NCBI GenBank assembly: GCA_009779335.1 | Contig: WREM01000009.1 | Coordinates: 1 to 14,616, forward strand | Source of the DNA: Streptococcaceae bacterium | GTDB lineage: Bacteria; Bacillota; Bacilli; Lactobacillales; Streptococcaceae | Direction of reading: 5' to 3' | DNA: 14,616 bases | Part shown: positions 12,424-14,616 of the stretch, in pieces | Position numbering within the stretch: the first letter of the stretch is position 1 | How the letters are laid out: every line of letters begins with the position of its first letter | Translations under genes and position numbers: made by a program | The notes under the pieces: generated by a model | The model's input: the letters and a program-made list of their open reading frames with translations, nothing else | Told to the model about the DNA's origin: nothing | The model's database searches: none

Positions 12424-12893
12424 ATGAAAATTAAAATGATTGTTGTCGGAAAATTAAAAGAAAATTATCTGAAAGAGGGCATAGCAGAGTATAGTAAGCG
12501 AATGCAGACCATGCTACCTCTTGAAATCATAGAACTGGCAGATGAAAAAATCCCAGATCATGCTTCAGACAAGGAAAAGGAAGCTGTCAAAAATCAAGAA
12601 GGTCAAAAGATTTTGGATAAACTGACTGATGAGGATAAGGTAGTTGCCCTAGCTATCCAAGGAAAGCTGATGACAAGTCAAGCTTAGTCAAAGATTCAGA
12701 AATCTATGGAAGACAGAACTTAGCCTTTGTCATCGGTGGTTCTCTGGGACTTTCAGATGCAGTTTATCAACGTTCTGATATTGAAGTCTCTTTTGGGAGA
12801 ATCACCCTCCCCCATCAACTGATGAGATTAGTCTTGACAGAACAAATTTATCGTGCCCAGATGATTAATCGAGGCAGTGCTTATCATAAATAA
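12424..12893 (+). pseudogene. rlmH: rlmH (23S rRNA pseudouridine-1915 N3-methyltransferase), broken by a 10-bp deletion
   Basis: RlmH methylates pseudouridine 1915 in helix 69 of 23S rRNA on assembled 70S ribosomes. The first 86 codons match RlmH (MKIKMIVVGKLKENYLKEGI, VALAIQGKLMTSQ), then the frame ends at TAG 12685-12687 after 87 residues. The rest of the protein continues in the -1 frame: VKDSEIYGRQNLAFVIGGSL, the SAM-knot GGSLGLSDAV, LPHQLMRLVLTEQIYRA, and the usual end AYHK at the stop 12891-12893. The whole stretch is 470 nt, 10 fewer than the 480 of a normal 159-residue gene, and the loss maps near 12679-12686. The first fragment lacks the SAM-binding knot and cannot be active. No slippery heptamer is seen in the overlap. 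The GTG at 12421 is a less likely start. Confidence 0.88.
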
Positions 12894-12909
12894 AAGAAGG
12901 AGTAAAAGA

Positions 12910-13569
12910 ATGACAGATATAATAAAAATCTACAAAAGTCATGCCAATAAAGAACAAGCAGTCAAAATGAAAGCTTATATGCGAGATCAATTTGAATTTT
13001 TAGGACTACCTTCTCCTCTTCGACGTGAATTAGCAAAGGAATGGCTGAAAGAAAAAGTTAAAGAAAAGGTGATAGATTGGGATTTGGTAGAAAAGCTCTG
13101 GCAACAAGAAGAACGTGAATTTATCTATCTTGCCACAGATTACTTACGTCGTCTGAAGAAAGTTGTAACTTTTGATGATTTAGATAAGATAAAAGCTCTA
13201 GCTCAGCAAAAATCATGGTGGGACAGCGTGGACAACTTGGATGAGTTGGTGGGCATCATTTCACAGATTGATGAGAGTAAGAAACAAGTACGAAAAATTC
13301 TTATTCAATGGTCTAAGGATGAAGACTTTTGGATCCGTCGCTTGGCGATTGACCATCAACTGAGCTTTAAGGGGAATGTAGATGCGGAGCTTCTGGCTGA
13401 GATCATCAAAAATAATTTTGGTTCGGATGAATTCTTTATCAATAAAGCCATTGGTTGGGCATTGAGGGATTATTCAAAATATAATCCCGACTGGGTCAGA
13501 GCATTTGTCAAGGATTATGGCAAGCAAATGGCTCCTCTGTCCATACGTGAAGCCAGTAAATATATTTGA
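12910..13569 (+). CDS. AlkD-like DNA alkylation repair enzyme
   Basis: Predicted 3-methyladenine/7-methylguanine DNA glycosylase of the HEAT-repeat AlkD family (DNA alkylation repair, PF08713), which excises bulky or cationic alkylated bases. The 219-aa all-helical protein keeps the AlkD key residues as I recall them from the Bacillus cereus enzyme: W104 and D108 in SWWDSVD (W109/D113 there), R143 in WIRRLAI (R148), and W183 in AIGWALRDY (W187). The chosen ATG at 12910 has GAAGGAG 7 nt upstream; a longer reading from 12877 would lie inside the end of rlmH and adds unconserved residues. It starts 16 bp after the rlmH stop, with no promoter between, so it is probably cotranscribed with the broken rlmH. 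Confidence 0.87.
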   Translation: MTDIIKIYKSHANKEQAVKMKAYMRDQFEFLGLPSPLRRELAKEWLKEKVKEKVIDWDLVEKLWQQEEREFIYLATDYLRRLKKVVTFDDLDKIKALAQQKSWWDSVDNLDELVGIISQIDESKKQVRKILIQWSKDEDFWIRRLAIDHQLSFKGNVDAELLAEIIKNNFGSDEFFINKAIGWALRDYSKYNPDWVRAFVKDYGKQMAPLSIREASKYI

Positions 13570-13594
13570 AAAAATAGATAAAATTAGATACAAT
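13566..13594 (+). promoter_or_regulatory. Promoter of yajC
   Basis: TTGAAA (13566-13571), a 17-bp spacer, then TACAAT (13589-13594): the best -35/-10 pair in the window. The -35 overlaps the stop codon of the AlkD-like gene. The start would be near 13601, about 39 nt before the yajC ATG. A second candidate is the extended -10 TGC-TATAAA at 13603-13611. Confidence 0.65.
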
Positions 13595-13639
13595 AGAGCC
13601 TATGCTATAAAAAAATAAAGAAGAAAAAAGGAGAAGAAA

Positions 13640-13963
13640 ATGAACTATTCATTTATTATTATCATCATTGTGATGATTGGGATGTGGTATTTCATGAATC
13701 GTCAACAAAAGAAAGCACAAGCAGAACGTCAAGAACAACTCAACACCATGCAAGTGGGGACAGAGATTGTAACAATCGGTGGATTACACGGGAAACTACA
13801 CTCTATCGACACAGAGAAGAACTTGATTGAATTGGACTGTGAAGGAGTGATTTTAACCTTTGAACGTTCAGCCATTAAGTCTATTGTACCTTCAGCGTCA
13901 ACAACAGTTGTTCAAGAAACAGCAGAATCTCCTATTGAAGAAAAAGGAAATAAAGAAAACTAA
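13640..13963 (+). CDS. yajC: Preprotein translocase accessory subunit YajC
   Basis: Small single-pass membrane protein associated with SecDF and YidC at the Sec translocon. The 107-aa product opens with a hydrophobic helix (about 4-18, SFIIIIIVMIGMWYF), then the hallmark MNRQQKKAQAERQEQLNTMQ, GTEIVTIGGLHGKLHSID and a beta-rich cytosolic domain ending in SIVPS. The acidic, low-complexity tail (SPIEEKGNKEN) is variable in the family. The start is marked by AAGGAG. It has its own promoter and a terminator at its stop; yajC next to uppS is the usual order in streptococci and lactococci, where cdsA and the RseP-like protease gene follow. Confidence 0.95.
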   Translation: MNYSFIIIIIVMIGMWYFMNRQQKKAQAERQEQLNTMQVGTEIVTIGGLHGKLHSIDTEKNLIELDCEGVILTFERSAIKSIVPSASTTVVQETAESPIEEKGNKEN

Positions 13964-13990
13964 TTCTAAATATAATTAGTTTTTTTATTT
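13956..13990 (+). terminator. Terminator of yajC
   Basis: AAAACTAATT (13956-13965) and AATTAGTTTT (13974-13983) form a 10-bp AT-rich stem with an 8-nt loop and a following T run. The stem includes the yajC stop codon. Confidence 0.75.
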
Positions 13991-14038
13991 CCCTAGAAAT
14001 TCAGGAGCAAGAACAAAGATATAAAAATGCCAAAAATA

Positions 14039-14047
14039 TGATAAAAT
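14039..14047 (+). promoter_or_regulatory. Extended -10 promoter of uppS
   Basis: TG (14039-14040), one base, then TAAAAT (14042-14047). The start would be near 14054, about 26 nt before the uppS ATG. No clear -35. Confidence 0.5.
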
Positions 14048-14079
14048 AAGAATAATAGACTGTGAAGTATTGAGGTAAT

Positions 14080-14616
14080 ATGTTTAGTTTTAAGAGAAAT
14101 AAAAGCAAAGAAACTTCCAAAGAAGAATCAGGAAAAATCCCTCGTCACATTGGTATCATCATGGATGGGAATGGGCGTTGGGCAAAGAATCAGGGGAAAT
14201 CTCGGATTTTTGGTCATAAGGCAGGAATGGATGCTTTACAACGTACAGCTGTTCATGGAGCACGTCGTGGGGTGAAAGTCATGACCGTCTATGCCTTTTC
14301 AACAGAGAATTGGAATCGTCCAGCAGATGAAATCAAGTTCATCATGAGTCTTCCTATTGATTTTTATAGTAAGTATTTACCTGTCCTAAAAGCAGAAAAT
14401 ATACAAATTCGCATGATTGGAAAACGTGAAGGCTTACCTGCGGCTACGCTCAAATCTATTGATAAGGCTGCTCAGGAAACAGCAGATAACACAGGAATGA
14501 TTCTCAATTTTGCCATGAATTATGGGGGGCGTCGAGATATTGTGCTCGCTGTGCAAGAAATGATCTCTCAAGGCATTAAATCAGAGCAAATTACAGAAGA
14601 GCTCATCAGTCAACAT
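14080..14616 (+). CDS. uppS: Undecaprenyl (isoprenyl) diphosphate synthase, 3' end beyond window
   Basis: Cis-prenyltransferase that adds isoprene units from IPP to farnesyl diphosphate to give the C55 lipid carrier for peptidoglycan and other wall polymers. The gene reads open from ATG 14080 to the window end, 179 codons of the usual ~245. A charged N-terminal extension (about residues 1-18) precedes PRHIGIIMDGNGRWAK, with the Mg/diphosphate-binding D29. Also present are GHKAGMDAL, VMTVYAFSTENWNRP and the ILNFAMNYGGRRDI motif. GAGG lies 4 nt before the ATG, a short spacing. It has its own extended -10 promoter after the yajC terminator. The truncation is only the window edge. Confidence 0.96.
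   Translation, partial: MFSFKRNKSKETSKEESGKIPRHIGIIMDGNGRWAKNQGKSRIFGHKAGMDALQRTAVHGARRGVKVMTVYAFSTENWNRPADEIKFIMSLPIDFYSKYLPVLKAENIQIRMIGKREGLPAATLKSIDKAAQETADNTGMILNFAMNYGGRRDIVLAVQEMISQGIKSEQITEELISQH

Noticed and set aside
12637..12893. Programmed -1 frameshift as explanation for the split rlmH
   Set aside because: The overlap between the two frames holds no X-XXY-YYZ slippery heptamer, and the gene is 10 nt short of the family length, which fits a deletion. RlmH is not known to use frameshifting.

Overview
The window looks like chromosomal DNA of a Lactococcus, or a close relative among low-GC Gram-positive lactic acid bacteria. The evidence is the protein families seen (a lactococcal-type HtrA, a streptococcal/lactococcal YkpA/YbiT-type ABC-F ATPase, a 441-446 aa-class glucosyl-diacylglycerol synthase, DUF1797), the yajC-uppS order, and a very uniform promoter style. 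Many genes are preceded by an extended -10 of the form TGnTAAAAT and an AAGGAG Shine-Dalgarno. The exact species cannot be named from the sequence.

Left part (1-5100), all on the minus strand: the 5' two thirds of plsX (phosphate acyltransferase, phospholipid synthesis), preceded by a Cof-type HAD phosphatase gene that sits 4 bp downstream of an ABC-F ATPase gene. Next come a short-chain dehydrogenase and a MerR/TipAS-type regulator. The regulator has a 19-bp-spacer MerR-style promoter and a strong internal ribosome binding site that would release the TipAS ligand-binding domain as a separate protein.

Middle (5197-9020): tgt (queuosine tRNA-guanine transglycosylase) on the plus strand, then an inserted type II restriction-modification cassette. 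The cassette has a 543-bp endonuclease gene with a TTG start, and an m5C methyltransferase gene whose promoter carries back-to-back GCGGC/GCCGC sites. This matches the LlaDII/Bsp6I (GCNGC) systems in gene order, gene sizes and the self-methylated promoter hairpin. The methyltransferase gene runs into four perfect 26-bp tandem repeats and a terminator. A TrmN6/YabB-like methyltransferase gene follows.

Right part: on the minus strand are an undetected-size gene for a 51-aa two-helix membrane protein, then DUF1797 and the glycosyltransferase gene as an operon, then htrA (surface serine protease). Between htrA and the divergent rlmH lies a cluster of DnaA-box-like nonamers (four exact TTATTCACA). 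rlmH appears broken by a 10-bp deletion. It is followed by an AlkD-like DNA glycosylase gene, yajC (Sec accessory) and the start of uppS (undecaprenyl diphosphate synthase, running off the right end).

Most of the window is housekeeping DNA. The parts that deserve attention are the self-regulated restriction-modification island with its tandem repeat, the broken rlmH, the DnaA-box cluster away from any visible dnaA, and the dual-start TipAS regulator. I do not see a clearly undescribed multi-gene system.
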